Below, piece by piece: positions 20,961 through 34,900 of a stretch of DNA of 64,000 bases. A program made the translations under genes and the position numbers. The DNA comes from Nereocystis luetkeana (taxonomy: Eukaryota > Sar > Phaeophyceae > Laminariales > Laminariaceae), in the NCBI GenBank assembly GCA_031213475.1, contig JARUPZ010000036.1, forward strand, positions 496,001 through 560,000, read 5' to 3'. The notes beneath the pieces are model-generated. The model was not told where the DNA came from. It saw only the letters and a list, made by a program, of their open reading frames with translations, and did not search any database. Every line of letters starts with the position of its first letter. Within the stretch, counting starts at the first letter, position 1.

Positions 20961-22825
20961 CATAACTTTCGAATTCGTCAGAGGGGGGGTGTGTTATCTC
21001 GCTTTTCACACCTCTGTTATCTTACCGGTTACGCGGCGGTAGTTTTCTTATGTACAGCAGTTCGTAGAGTAGTACCAGATACGTGTGGCATGGGGAATAT
21101 TCCCAGAAATTTACATTTACTCCAGCCGGATAACGTACTTGCACAAATTTCCGACCAGGGTAGTAGATTTTGTCGGCAAACGTTGGAAACATGGCATGTG
21201 GCTACTTATGCTCGTATTCTCGTGTTACGATCTTGCTCAAACCGTTTGTGCCGAGTGTTGATGATCGGGCCGTCCTCCTCGGTTCATCGAAGGTGAACGT
21301 CGCTTATTGTTTTGTGCTGTTCACCTCCCACCTATAGTGTACCTTGATATTTTCGTGGAGACTCTCATTAATAACTCAAGATTGTCAAGCTAGTCGCTGT
21401 CGATAGGAACTCGGGCAGCAGGGTATTTATAACTGCCGTCAACTTTTTGTGCGTTGCTGCATGGTAGACAGTGGCCGTAGTCGTTGCTGCTGTCTCGTCG
21501 ACACTGCAATCTGTTCTGCTATAAAAACAGTTGTTGTTCGGTCACAAGACAGAAAACATCGGATCTGGCTCAAATACGCTACTACTGCAGTACTGATATT
21601 GATGTAGTACTGGACACAAGACAGAAGACATCCGGATCAGGGATCAAGCTCAAATACGTTATACTGCAGTGTCGTCTACGAGTCGTACGACGTAGTACCA
21701 CACAGCAGTACAACAACATTGACTACGCTTTAATATCACTCATAAGTGCAAGTAGTACTGGTACGAAGACAAGAACAGGAACAGCGGGAACAGGACAAAA
21801 AAAACGCTAAAATAAATTAAACGAAAACCAACCCCAAGACAACAGACAGGTGTGAGGTGTGGCACGGGCATCTGGCAGCATCGGGCGACGAACGGCGCGT
21901 TCACGCATCTCTTGCGGCCACGAGCCACGAGCCTCGAAGTCAGAGTCGCCTTGGCCTTTCGCAATCTTGCCGAGTGTGGACAGCTCGGTGTGATAGCTGA
22001 GAGAAAGAAAGAAACAACGATCCTGACCCAGAAAGGGCTGAATGCTGCATGCAGCCTGCTGCACGACTGCTGCTGCTGGGTGTTGAGTCCGTAGGTAGAC
22101 GTTGCTGTCTGGACCTTGAGTACGTACACGGGGACCCAGCAGTACACTGCAGAGACCCCAACACCGTTCGTATCACGACGCTGGGTGCGCTCGGCATGAG
22201 TGGCGGCTGTGCTGCTGTCGTTACTGCTGTGTGGATGACCCCCGCCGTGACACCGCGCTGTTATCGCTCACCTCTGTAGCTGTGGTCGCTGTGTTCGAAG
22301 CACGCCACAATAGTTTTCCGCCACAAGAATGTTCCGCAGCACGACCCAGAATTGTGTTCTGGAATGTTGCGTTTGGGAGGTTGCGCCTCGTAGTATAGCA
22401 GTGGTGTAATCAAGTAAAAACAGGGCTTCGGCCATCTCGACGAGGCAGCAGTGTTTTTAGACGGCGTGAAAAATAGTAACTTGCTATTAATAGCACTCGT
22501 AATAGATGGTGCCAAAATCGAAGGGTACTCATATATGTATAACAGGTACGGTACGTATGTACCAGTGCGGTATGTATGATATCATGCGTTAGAACGTTGC
22601 TCTAAGCGGAGAAGGGTCGCGTTTCGTCCGTTCTCGACAGTTTCCGATTCCTTACGAACCAAACCCTTGACGTTCTCTCTATCGCCATTCAGATTGGGAC
22701 GGAAGGTACCACCACTGCAGAGGCTACGCGCTTCCTTTTCGCTTCCCAGTGGGTCTACTTTGACCGCCGCAACGAGCGCCGACGAAGGAGCCAAGGCGGC
22801 GGCCCATCCCCAGCCTACCCATGCC

Positions 22826-22914
22826 ATGGAGCGTCGCGTGCGGGCCGAAACATCGCCCTCGGCTAAGACTTCGCCGCCGGCCGCATCGCCCGCGGCACAA
22901 TCGAAAGGCTTGAG
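22826..22914 (+). CDS. First exon, DUF1769-PH-DUF547 gene
   Basis: ATG in a GCCATGG context, reading MERRVRAETSPSAKTSPPAA, then SPAAQSKGL and a split Arg codon before AG/GTGAAA. The donor phase fits the DUF1769 exon at 24916 (AG plus G ATG). The same frame is open upstream to 22590 without an ATG, so an upstream exon spliced in around 22690 cannot be excluded. A 126-codon minus-strand ORF (22582-22962) overlaps completely and is taken as its shadow. Confidence 0.55.
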
Positions 22915-25900
22915 GTGAAATTTCTCAACGCGACTGATTATCGATCGTGTTTTCGTGGGCATGACAAGTTGTCATACATGTTTTCCTCTTGGGTTTGGTA
23001 TCATATGTGGGCGTGGCACGTGTACATGATTCCCTGCTAGTTTTTGGTAGGTATGACAAGTTATGTGTTTTCCTCTTGGTTGTGGTGTCATATACCTGGT
23101 ATTGGCGTGGCGTGTCGTAGGTTTTCCTGCTGGCTTTCGTCTATAGGGGTGACATGTTTTATCTAGTTTCGTCCTGGTTGTTGTAGTGTCATTCTCGTGG
23201 GTTGTGCTGGTGACGAAGGAGCTGCAGGGCTAAAGGTTGGCTGAGTGTCGTGTCTTGGCCTTACCAGTTCGTATTGAAAACGAAAGGCTTGTCGTGCATG
23301 TGCGCGAATCGACCAATCGATACGGTTTGGTGTCCTTCCCCCACGAGTTAGGGTTATTAATGTGCAGTTAGGGTTGAAGAGGTTGTGCCGTCCATGGGGG
23401 TCCAACACAAACAACGGGACTACGAGTACTGCCTGTTCAGAGCTTGCGATTGGCTTGCTCCGTCCCGCGCACCTCGTGTCGCGTAGGTTCTTTCACGGAG
23501 ACGATATCGTCGCAGAGGTGGCCCTGCGTAGTAAGTATTCAATCCCTCGCCAATGTTGCACACAGCGGGTTTTATGAGGGTCTCATCTGCATCGGAAGAA
23601 ACCTCTGAGCTATGCCATTTTCTGGATACAGCCTGATCTATCAAGAATCAAACCACCAAACGAAACAATTAGGGTCTTGTCAAACAAATCGGCAACAGGC
23701 CCCCGGAGCTATACAATCTCCCTGGTACAGCCTGATCTAACAGGATCAAACCGCTACCCATGTCTGTTACAAGGAGATGCCCGCCAGCCTGTGTGAGTGC
23801 TAGTATACCGTATAACAAGTGTGGTATGATTGCACACCCCCTCTGGCGTTTTTTTTTAACTGATTTTCTCCAAAACATGTTTTAAGCGGGGCACACACAA
23901 GGCAAATGGTGGTTTTGGAAAATATCCAGTCATAATTATTTCCATAGACGTATCGTTCGGCGTTTGTACTCGGACCGTTGTCGAAGAGAGAAAGCTCAAG
24001 CTTGGAAATTCATTCGAGGGGGGGGGGGGGGGGTGCTGTCGTGAGTGTTGCGCGGTACGTGTTGAGCTGCTCCAGTCGTGTGTCTCAAGCTGCCCCACGG
24101 GCACATTAGTTCCTTGCACTATACCTGGTACAAATTAAATGTCTTGCGGACCAACGCCCAGATGGGTAGGGTGACTCGTGTACTGAGCCAAGCTGGGGAG
24201 ACTATGAGGGGTTTTAGTGGGTGCACATCCCACACTACCTGATCAGTGAGTCGGGAGAGATAATATCTAGACTCAGGTGCCTACATCCTCGGAGTAAACC
24301 ACACTTTGATGACGGTCAGAGACAGGCCCGACTAAGGTGGAAGAAACGGACCGGGTTCGAACCGGTACACGAAAACTTGAGAAGGAAGTGTGGACAGGGG
24401 TTTCCTCTCGCTCTCCGGGGCAGAAAAAAAAAAGTGTCGTGCAATGTATGGGATTCGATCACAATTGCGTCAGCAAACTTAGGGGCACTCCGCTCCCCAC
24501 GTACTACTACAGGTGGGCATGGCAATACACGGTATTACATATTACGGAGGACCATAGTTAGTAAGACCTATGGTGTACATAAAAACCTATATATTTAACC
24601 ATTTTTACTAACAGTATTTGGTCCTGTTAACTATGGTCCCCCGTAATAGTAATGCATAGTAAAACATAGTAATCAGAACCCCACGACGGACCCGAAAAGC
24701 ATGCATCCCCCTACGTTTACTCACCATATTTTGGGTCTGATTAATACCGTGTGTTGCTCCGTACTGCTGTAGTGCATCTCGGACCACTTCATGTCCCGAG
24801 CAGATAACCATCGAAGGTCCGTCCGCCTCCCGCCACTAAGCCTCAAAACCGCCTCATTTTTTTCGTCGACTACCGTTAATATTGCTTCTGTCTTTCTATC
24901 CTCGTGGGCGCAAAGGATGTCGATGCAAGGGAGAACAGACATATTCGCGAACGCGGAATCTCCTATCGAGTTTGAGAACGACTTCTTCAAGGGGAGGATG
25001 CTGTTTCTGCTCAGGTGCAGCCCCCCCAACCCCAAGGTATGTCCGAGCCGGAGCAATGCTGAACGTACGTTGGTTGTATCATGTGTTTCCCGACAATCGG
25101 GCCCGATCGTTTTTCGTGCCCATGTTGTTTGTTTACCCCTTTAGCGGCCTTCGGTAGCTTTAGCGACCTACTGAACGACAAGTGCGGTAATTCAGCTAAC
25201 TATTACAGGCGGCCATAGTAATGCATACTATTAAATATTGTTGAACAGTAATCAGATCTCACGATGGACCCAAAAACCGCATATAACGCCCATTTTTATA
25301 TGCCAAATTTGGTTATGATTACTAGGTTCCCCGATCACAAGGAGAAGAGCGTGCAACGTATACTACAAGCGTCATTGTGCAACTCCTCTTGTAGAAAAAA
25401 AAACTCTGAAGGTTTAGATGCTACGGGTAGCATGTGACCACCCCGTGCCGATGCCGACCGACGCCCGTGCAACCCTTGGCCCTTGATGCTCTCACACGCT
25501 GCGCAGTGGGACCCGCATTTCGAAGGCAAGAACCGCATGTTCGAAATGCAGATACAGGGGAAGCTCAAGCTTTTGCCGAAGGGCGAGGTGAGATTCGCTT
25601 TTGTTGTTGTTCTGGTGGCCCCTGTTCCAGCGGTGTCATAGTAAGCGGGAGGGGCCTGGCTGTGTATGTGCGATGACGCACACACCGTTTCTACACTTCC
25701 GACTTTGATCGGATTCCCACTGCAGACTGTCCTTCTCTTCGGATGGTCTAGTCATGAACGTGCTGGCTAGCCAAGGCTTGTGCGGGTGGAAAAGTGTTTG
25801 TGTTTTTGGCGCGGCGACCCTGCCGTAGTATCTACCTCCACAGCGTCGTTTCAGATGTTTTGTGACGGTGTGTATGTACCGTACACGCGATAGCGCTCGT

Positions 25901-28900
25901 GCGGACACGTCGGTGTTGCAAGAAAAGGCCGCGCTCACGGAGCTGTTCGGAAGAACAATTCGTCCACGGCGTTAAACGGCGAAAGGGGTTTGTATACGTG
26001 TAGGCGGCGCCTCCATGATGTCCCTACAGGAGGTAGTGCATACGGTGGGCCATTCGGTATGAGGTGGAGTTTTTGGTTGCCCGTTCGCTTTGCCGCTGGC
26101 GCCCACACAGTTCGCGCTTGTTTCTCAGACCCCCCAGTCGGCGCTCGTGTGCCAAATGACACCGTTGTGGTGGTGACTCGCGCGGAACGTTCCCAAGAAT
26201 GGTTTTAACAAAAACAACTATATCTGCTGTGAGATCGACAAAATCGTCGAAACGTATTTTTGCAAGCTGCGGTGTGATACATACACGTACTCTGATACTA
26301 TTACTAATACTACTATATACTACTAGTAAGATCAACGCGTGTTACGGGATGTATGACCCCGTTTCTGGAGCATGGAGAGACCCGTACAGAGTTCTTAACC
26401 CTGAGCTGTGGGCACTTTCCCCCTGCGCAGGTTTACATGGGAGGGGAATTGGACGAGCGGCCGAAACAAGGGCTGGTGACGCAAACCGTTTCGAAAATCG
26501 TGATGGGATTTGCGAAGCAGGTGTGAGAGAGAGGAAGTTGACCATGTCGCGATGACACCGACGGGGCGTCAGTCCATTGGGGGTGGATCATACTTTTTTT
26601 TTCACGGAAGCGCAGCGAGGCAGAACTGGTGTGACAAGCCGACTCTATATATGCACAAGCCGGCTTTGTTTATGGTAGTGGTGCCGTGCGCCTGTGGCTT
26701 GTTTGTTTGTCTTCCTGACGACGCCCATTAGTTGGTTGTGGTTTGCAGCACTATGCGGTGTGAGGCGTTTGTATTCAAGCTTGCACGTGCGGTTTGCGTT
26801 CTTATGCCCTCGCTGCTATGCAAGCCGCCGCTATCGACGAGTCATGTTGGTGGTACGAAGGCAGCGGTCTGTTGGACAGGTTGACCGGCAGACAGCACTC
26901 GCTGCCGTATTAAACACGACCAAACCTGTACGTATCGCTTTTCAAGCGCGGGACTCGGGTCATGGGTGGGTGGACGGGTGGGTGGGTTGGATGCACACTC
27001 CACTCGTCTCGCTCACTGGTCAGGCCTACGTCTGTCGCCATCTGGACCTTGGCAGATGGTGAAGAGCTTGCACTACAGCTTCGGAGAAAGGCGCCCCCCC
27101 TCCGACCCCCTGGAAGCGGAGAGCCCGCACGTGACGTTCCCCCTGTACCGGGTGATGGATTGGTTCGTCGTTACGCCGGAGGGTGAGAAAGTAGGCCGGG
27201 GCGCAGCAGGCGTTACGGGTAGGTGGACGGGGGACGATAGTTGGGCAGTGAAAATGATGGAGCACTTTGAGGGGAACGATAGACAGTCGTGAGAAGTGTA
27301 TGGAAAACTGTAAAGGGGACAACAGATAGGTGCAGGGAAGTTTTATGTTTTTTTTGGGGGAAATCTCAAATACGTGCTATGAGAAAATGAATTACAACAC
27401 CCTGCTGTTGCACAGGCAACTAGCTCTATACCGCGCTGTAAACCGAGATATGGCGCGCACCGTTCCCTTACGATATAAGAGGAGCGGTGCAACGCCACTG
27501 GCTGCTGCAAGTGTTGCTGTTTGTGGTATAAGGCCCTCCCGCGTCTGCCGCCTGGGTCAGTGTTGAATGATGTCGTGTGTGATCGTTGGGATGGACATGG
27601 TTGTTGCGGACGCGCGCTAATTACGATAGGGGTGCGCCTACAGTTTTCTGGGGCACCTCTCTATACTATTGCTACTGTAGTTCACCCAGGAACCGACTTT
27701 GAGGAGACATGAAAGTGCGACCCAATGGCCTACTGTAGTTATACAACGAACAACAACATATCACATGTAAAAACACAAATTAATAGTATCCCAGTGACAC
27801 TTGGTACTAGCTCCTCAGCTAAGGAGCCACGACAGCCGGAAATGTTTTGGCCTGAACCTGCTATTGTCTATATAAACCCCTATCGTAGCACGCGCCTGTG
27901 TGCAGGACAGCTGTGCTCGTGAAAGCCTGTGTGCAGGACACGGGCGACGGGAGCATCGACCACCTCTCCGCTCGATGCCGGCCCTGCGCTCGACCCGTGA
28001 CCTTTGCTCGAAACGATCACTCTCTCGATACGCACCTTCCGTCTATATCTGTTGTCAATTCATTGAACGGTATGGACAAGCGTCTGACAACGCCAGGTGG
28101 TGCGACCGATCAAGAAGAAACACTCCACTCCCCCGACGAACGCTAATGCGGTAGGGTTATTAGCAGATAATGTTGTGTTCACAGTATTTCTCACTGAGGA
28201 GCTCCTCAACTGACCACACTACCCAATAAGGTGTCCCAATAAGGTGTATTCAAGCTAATTAAGCGATGTTCTTATCGGGGTGCACTTTCGTCTTTTCTCA
28301 ATTTCAGGTTTTGGTTGAGGTTTTCGGCTAATTAGGTAATATAAGCCGTGAACCTTCGAAAAATGAGGCGCAGCGCACCCCTATACCGTTGCATGCCTCC
28401 GTATTCCCTTCAACTCCCGTCGCGTCAGACCAATCACCGGCTGCTGCTTGTTGCGTTTGTCCCTCGGTTCCCGTTAGCCGAGGCACCCCCGTCCCTCGGC
28501 GGCGATGTGGTGGAACTGCCGGAGGAGAGGGCGGCGAGGAGGGGGGGAAGAAGCCCAGATATCGAGTGGAGAACCGACGTCACGTACACCATGTGCTTCC
28601 ACAGGTACTGTGCGACTAGGCCCTCTCGAATGCGCCCCCTCCCGGGTTTTCTCGGCCGGTGTCAACGATTTTTCATGAAAATTAGAAAGAACAAGATACC
28701 TCACTCAGCTGTGATGTCGAGGACTTCGTCCACACCCATCTCTGCAAGCTATGTATACGTGTGATGATACTTCGGTCGCGCGTGCTGCGGACCTCATGGG
28801 TACGGCCCGGTGGTTTCCCTGGGTGACGCGCTTTGTCCTGGTTTTGTGTCGTCTCATCTTGTGCCGATGGTTGGCATTGTCTCTATTATATTTAGACTCC

Positions 28901-31900
28901 CAGAGCCCCGGCTGGCATCTCTGTATGGGGCTGCCATACGTTTTGTGACCGTAAGGATCTGCATAATATACGGAGTTCTTTGAACAGCATCTCATAACGG
29001 CAAATATTGGATGTAGATGATCTTGATCGTGTTCTCCCCGATGTGAACAACAGTTCGTCTACCATCGACAGGGGGGCTGGAGTACGCCACCACCAGTTGT
29101 TGGAATCCCGTGGGCCTACGTTAGCATGCTGTAGGTGTACAGGTAGTGGCAGGGGTTTCTCTACGGCAATCACTGGTAGGCGTTCTCGCAGTCTAGAACA
29201 AGGAGGTCACCGGGAGGGTACACAAATATTAGTAAACGCTTGCGACACTTGAAGCGCGGGGACGGCATGTTTTGCTTCATTTTGCTGGCGTTTGTTTCCT
29301 CACCTTTACAGCTGACATGGCTTGCACCATTGGATTTGGTCTATTCCGTGGTACCTGGTATCGTTTTGCCCCCTTGTATATATAGCTCGTCATTCTCCTG
29401 GCCCCGTGCCAACGCGCTGCCGTCATCCTCGTATTCTTGTGACGCGTCCATCGCACCGAGACGCGCTACTTGGCGTTGATTTTCGGGGCGTCATCGCATG
29501 TTGTGCTACGGGTCAGGTGTACCGTGTGGATATATCGCAACAGGGAAGGTTTTGCGCTTGGTTCGAAATGGCAGCTGGATTACAGCAGCGCCTTCGAGGG
29601 GTTCGTTTTCCTACTTATCCCTTTGGCTGCTGCAAACATTTTCCAACTCTAGTATCAAGTTGTTTTCGCTTTTATCTCCAAAGCGTATGCATTTCTTTTT
29701 GGAGGTTAGCGTCGCGTTTTTGTTTGCCATGCCCACTTTTGTCATAATGATGTGAAACCGTCTAAACGGTGATGACAAGAGAAGGGGATACCGAGCCCCC
29801 CCCCCCCCCCCCCCCCTTCGCCTTCCCCTGGTGCAGCAATACGGTCAACTTCCAGGAGTGGTCTGTGATCAACGTCCCCGGTCAGGGGAGCCTGGATCTG
29901 AACACGTTCCTTTGCAAGCAGCCGGTCAGCGTGGTCGTGTACGACTTCACGGCTTCCAACGCTTCCGCGGCTCACAAGGCTAGGTGTGTCTGTGCGCGTG
30001 TTCATGTGTGCGGTGTGTGGGTGTGCACTCCGCTAGTTTTAATTAATAGTTACGTTTGTGATTTTTTTGTACCTTTTCGAAGATATCTCTTCGTACCAGC
30101 ACTTTTTGGCAAAACGCTAAGTAGTCGATACGGGCAGCCCGGCCGCACACATTGGTGGAGATCCGGGCGCGACCCGTGCACTCTGGAGCGCGTGGCAAGC
30201 CCTCAAACTTTTTGTTTTCGGCGGGAGTGGATAAAAGACGATGTCCCTGGTTTCACTACGAGAGGCCTTATTTAGTATGTACGTACCGGTAAAATGTTGT
30301 CTGTTCTTTGCCCTAGGCTCTCATGAGCACACAGCCCAGACGTATTCCTGGCAGACAACAGACAAAAATGCACAGGGCACAACGTTACAACGCTGCCGCA
30401 CATACGCCGTGCGTGTACCACACACCCATATGCGCTTTACTGCTGTGGCTGGTTGTGTTTATCGGAGCCTGCGATCCATAATCCACCATCTACCTCTCTT
30501 TGCTGCTGCTCTACTGTATGTGTGGCAGATCCACGCACAATCTGGACGAAAATGCAAGGACCGTTTAGATTCACTATGAGTACCTTAGCTGTCCTCATAT
30601 TCCCGACGTTTTGTTCTTCTTGGCCGAGGCACACCCAAGAAAGCTAAACATCGGACATCATTCAACTAACTCAAAGACCGTTACAGCCCCGCCTAGCAGC
30701 ACAAGCAACAGCGGGCCACATCACGCGCGTGTTGCAGGTCCGCGGTGTACTGCTATGGCTAGTTGCTTTGTCGCAGGCTAAGGCCCGTCATCGGGCATCA
30801 CCACCTCTTTCTCTTCTGCTGTGCTGCTGTGATGCTCTGTCAATTGTGTCGTGCGATCCTCTCAGGAATCGATCGTGTCTATTTTCTAAAGTTTTTGTTT
30901 TCCCATTTTTTTCGTGTATTATGGACGTATCCCAGACACCACAGACAACAAAGAGCACGTAAGCAGTGCAGGACGCGAGCTACAACTGGCTACAACGCTA
31001 TACACGCCTGCCGCCCGCCAGCAAAGCAGGAAGCAACATCACGCGTGTGCGTTAATTTGTCCGCGCTGTATTACTGTGGCTTCCTACTAGTACGTACACA
31101 GGTAGTGGCTTTTTTATCGGAACCTGCGATCTGCAAAGCTGGGGGCCTAGGCAAATCCCGGGGAGGAACCTTGTAAAACCTTCCAAAAGCATCAGCTGTG
31201 AGGTCGAAAATTTCGTGGAAACTTATCGTTCCGAGCTGTGTCATACTTCCATACGGGTTTTATATGACCTCATGCAGGATATCAACCCCTTTGGAGCTTC
31301 AGATGGCTATCTTTCACACCTCGGACAAATCATCGGCAGATCATCGATTCCCATTTGATGATCTAGATATTTCAGGGCAGATCGGTCCCTGATCTGTATG
31401 ATCTGTATGATATGTCCCATGTTGCCGGGCGGGACCCGTTTAGTCTGCATGGTCTAGCACATGTTTCCTAGGTTAGATCTGTACTCATGCAGACCCTGCA
31501 CAACCTCTCGCGACGGCAGGGGAGGAACTAGATTATCTACAGTAGATAGATAGATAGATAGATCATGATCTGTCTGCCCTAGGTGTTAAATTGTGAAAGT
31601 GCCGAAAAAAAATGACGACTACGAGCTACTGCTGCTGGGGTAGGGGATAGGGGATGTTGCCGGGGTGCAACGGAAGGAGATGGTGGACGGCACGCGCGCA
31701 GCATGGCGATGCTTGCACTGTTGCTGCACGCCCTTCCTTCAAGGCATTCAAGGCATTCAAGGCATGCCTGGAAGGTTGATAACACAGCACGTATCGTTTT
31801 ATAGGTACCTTCACCTGGGCCCATATACCTGTAGTAGGGCTTAACCCAATTGGGGTTGTTGCATCATCATTTTTGTGGACAAACCTACTTGCACGTGGAA

Positions 31901-34900
31901 GTGTGGCGAGCTTAAGTAATGGTTTTACGTACCCATCCGCCGGGTAATTGAAGAAAAAAAACTGCTGGGACTTGGTGTGGGCTGATCCTGACTGTAGTGA
32001 AAGGGATGGGGCCCGCCGAGTCGTATGCGATCGCGAGTTGCGTGTGATAGTGTTGGTGAGTGACACACAAAGCAGCTCGAACTGAGCGTGGACGGTTGAC
32101 CAGCTGTGCTGTACCGTATACTCGTGACATTTGGACTACAGCCAAAAATGCGTTCGTGTGACGAAAGTACCGTGATACGATCGATAGCCGCAGCACTTTT
32201 TGGCCCAACAAATTCGGAGTGAACGGACTTCTTAACCCAGTATGGTTGGAATACCAGCACTGTTTCATTATATTTTTGGTGACATGCCTAGCGTTTGGGA
32301 CTGGTCATCGGTTTTTAGTTTCAGCTTTGGTCTCAAAATCAGTGTAGGGCGACTTAGTATTGACTTCATAACGACATAATAACAGTATAGAGTCCCTCAA
32401 GTCAGGGTCCTCATATTTTTTTCAACACCACTTGATCTCCCGAGTTTTTGTTGACCTCGGGTTCCAAGTCCTGCTCGTACGCACGCAGAAGAAGTTCCTT
32501 CGTCTTGATTACCATTGCAGCGCCTTCGTTCCTATCTCCGCTAACCCGAGTGGCTTCATCGGCTCCAAGCGAGGACCACTGCTGTGCATTGCACGACTCT
32601 GTCGTCCCGGCGTCACCAGCCTCCGCAGTCTGCTTATAAAGTCGCGTAGTTCCAACTGCTTCGGTTTGCGCCGCGCAAAAACGCACTGGGATTCTCGGCG
32701 CCACAGCCACCTGCTGTACGTCATCCTATCGCAAGATTCTCCCTTGCCCGCGCGTCCATCCACCTCGCTCCAACATTACCGCTCCTCCGCCCGTCCCGCC
32801 CACACCCCCCCCCTCCCCTCCCCTCTCCCCGCCCCGCCGTGCTCCGTCCCTCCCCGCTCTTTCCCTGCTACAACCCTCAGGGACAAGTCGTACATGTTCC
32901 GATGCACCCTCTCCAACGAATCCCCGGGGTACGTTGCGCAACCTGCCGCGGTGTGCGAAAGCCCGTCCAAGATGATGTCGGGCATGCCGAGGTCGGAGAG
33001 GGGGGTAGGGGTGGATTGCTTGGAAGGGGATGAATCGGACGACTGCGGCATGTCCGCGGACAGGGAGGCTCTCGAGAGTGCGGCCGTCGGAGTAGGTGTG
33101 TGCTGCGTGTCGTCTGTGCTGTTGTGCTGCTGTGCTGCTGTGCTGTGTGCTGTCGTGGTTGATGTGGGTGGTTGGCGGGTCGGTACGCGCGACCGGAACG
33201 CTGCACTTATTCCGTTTTTGTTGGCGAGGCTTGTGGCACCAGGCAGGCACGCCCATTCTTCTAGTCTCAGTATTTTACTACGCGGCCCAGCTTCACAAAT
33301 GACCATGGTCGGTGGTTCACACCTAATCCTTGTTACATCAACCATCTCCGTCCTCAAAAAGTCCCTAGGTGGTCGGGATTAGGGTTATAGGGTGTTTAGG
33401 GTGCAGAGTCAAGTACCTGGTTCATCTCAACCATTGTCTCGAAGCTGGGCCAAAGTGTACAGATCATACCCCGCCCTTTTAGGAGTGCGGGCTGCCGTAG
33501 CTACAGTAGCGCCGTCCAGATTCTGCTGCACCGAGCATTGTTTTGTGCGCGCATTTGACGATTCGCTGGTGGTATACGTCTATGTTGAATCTTTCGTTTT
33601 TGTTTTTTTTTATAACACTATTCGCTCCGGCACTCTGGAAAGCGACACACATCAGCAGTGCGATACCATGAGAACCCCTGCCTCCTCACCACCAAAACCT
33701 TCTCAAAACAATCGCTGTTGGTGTACAAGATACGAGTAGAATGAAACAGAACGCCCGTTACAACTTCACATTCTCCACCCACGTTATGTCAAGAAGAAAC
33801 CAGCTTCAATGGGCGGCTGCAAGTAGTGCTAAGGCTGTTCGTACGACAATGCAATCGGATTCTGGGCACTAACACGGGCGTACTTGAGAGAGCACCGACG
33901 AGGTCGCTTCGTGACACCAAGGAATAATCCAGGCACAACGACCTCAAGAAAGCCAAGCGCGACCACTGCCCGTTCATATCAGCCCGCATTCTTACTTATG
34001 GACGCACTATCTTATCGCGCGGGTGACCCTCTCAACGCCGCCCTCTGATATGTAGAGTATACCTGACACGTCATTTGTTTGTTGTCTCGTCGCCCTCTCG
34101 TTTTTTTTTTGTATTTAACGAACGGGCCACCAGCCTCTTCAGACGAGCAGACCGACCACGACGGACTGTCTTCCTCGCGGAGATTGCTCCTCTCCCTGGA
34201 CAGGGCGGGTACACGTACGATGACCTCGGGCAACGTGTTAGCCCCGTCGGTGGCGTCAGCAGGCTCGTCGCCGCGCAAGTCGTACTACGTTTCCGTGTTC
34301 CCCACCCCTGAGGACAAGGTGCGGACGAGGGTAGAAACACGCGCGGGCGACGTATCACGCAGCTTGTAAAGCTGAGTGTCGACCAGCTCATACAGCTGAG
34401 TACCAGCCAGCTTGTAAACCTGAGTGTCAGCCAGCTTGCACACCTCAGTATCACCATCTTTCAAACCTGATTATCAACCATATCAATCGGTTGAACTCAC
34501 AGCTGACGAGTTTGTTTTACAGTAGTAGTTATTGCAACAGGCGTGCAAATTCCGTGTAAACAAAAGGCTTCAAGGTCATCTGAAAGGGGGAGCGAAGAGT
34601 GGGCATTGATGCTCAGGCGGCGTGGTCGGGAGGGGAGGGTCGTTTTTTTTGTCTTTGTGCTTGTATATAGAATACCCGAAATCGGAGTTGTGGCCGCAAG
34701 GTCTTGTATTTTGTTTTGTCTTTTTTTTTCGGCATCGTTGCACGCCGCTTTCACCAGGTAAATACTTCAGTTTTGAGGGGTTTTTTTTGTCAAGTTGGCC
34801 GTTTTCGGTTGTAGCATTAGCGAAGGGAGGTACATTAGTCGGCAGTTGTCCTCATATGTGCGTTGGTGCGCTTACACGGCCATCGCGCCTTGGTAGCTTA

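Larger units (their letters stand above)
19294..22825. other. Intergenic region with MITE relics
   Basis: Contains three MITE-A copies (20030, 20340, 20653), a dispersed repeat at 20785-20960 related to 39485-39630, several TACCAGGTA words, and AT-rich filler. Short ORFs here look random. A plus-strand stretch at 21935-22070 (reading LEVRVALAFRNLAECGQLGV onward) is protein-like but has no start, clear splice sites or recognisable family. Confidence 0.5.

Noticed and set aside
22582..22962. 126-codon minus-strand ORF ending in a stop
   Set aside because: It overlaps the plus-strand first exon, whose donor phase fits the next DUF1769 exon exactly. The minus reading has no partner exons and no family.
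32432..33382. 316-codon plus-strand ORF
   Set aside because: Only 32881-33095 is exon; the upstream part is pyrimidine-rich intron and the downstream part follows the donor. The 99-codon minus ORF at 32411-32710 is protein-like but has no recognisable family.
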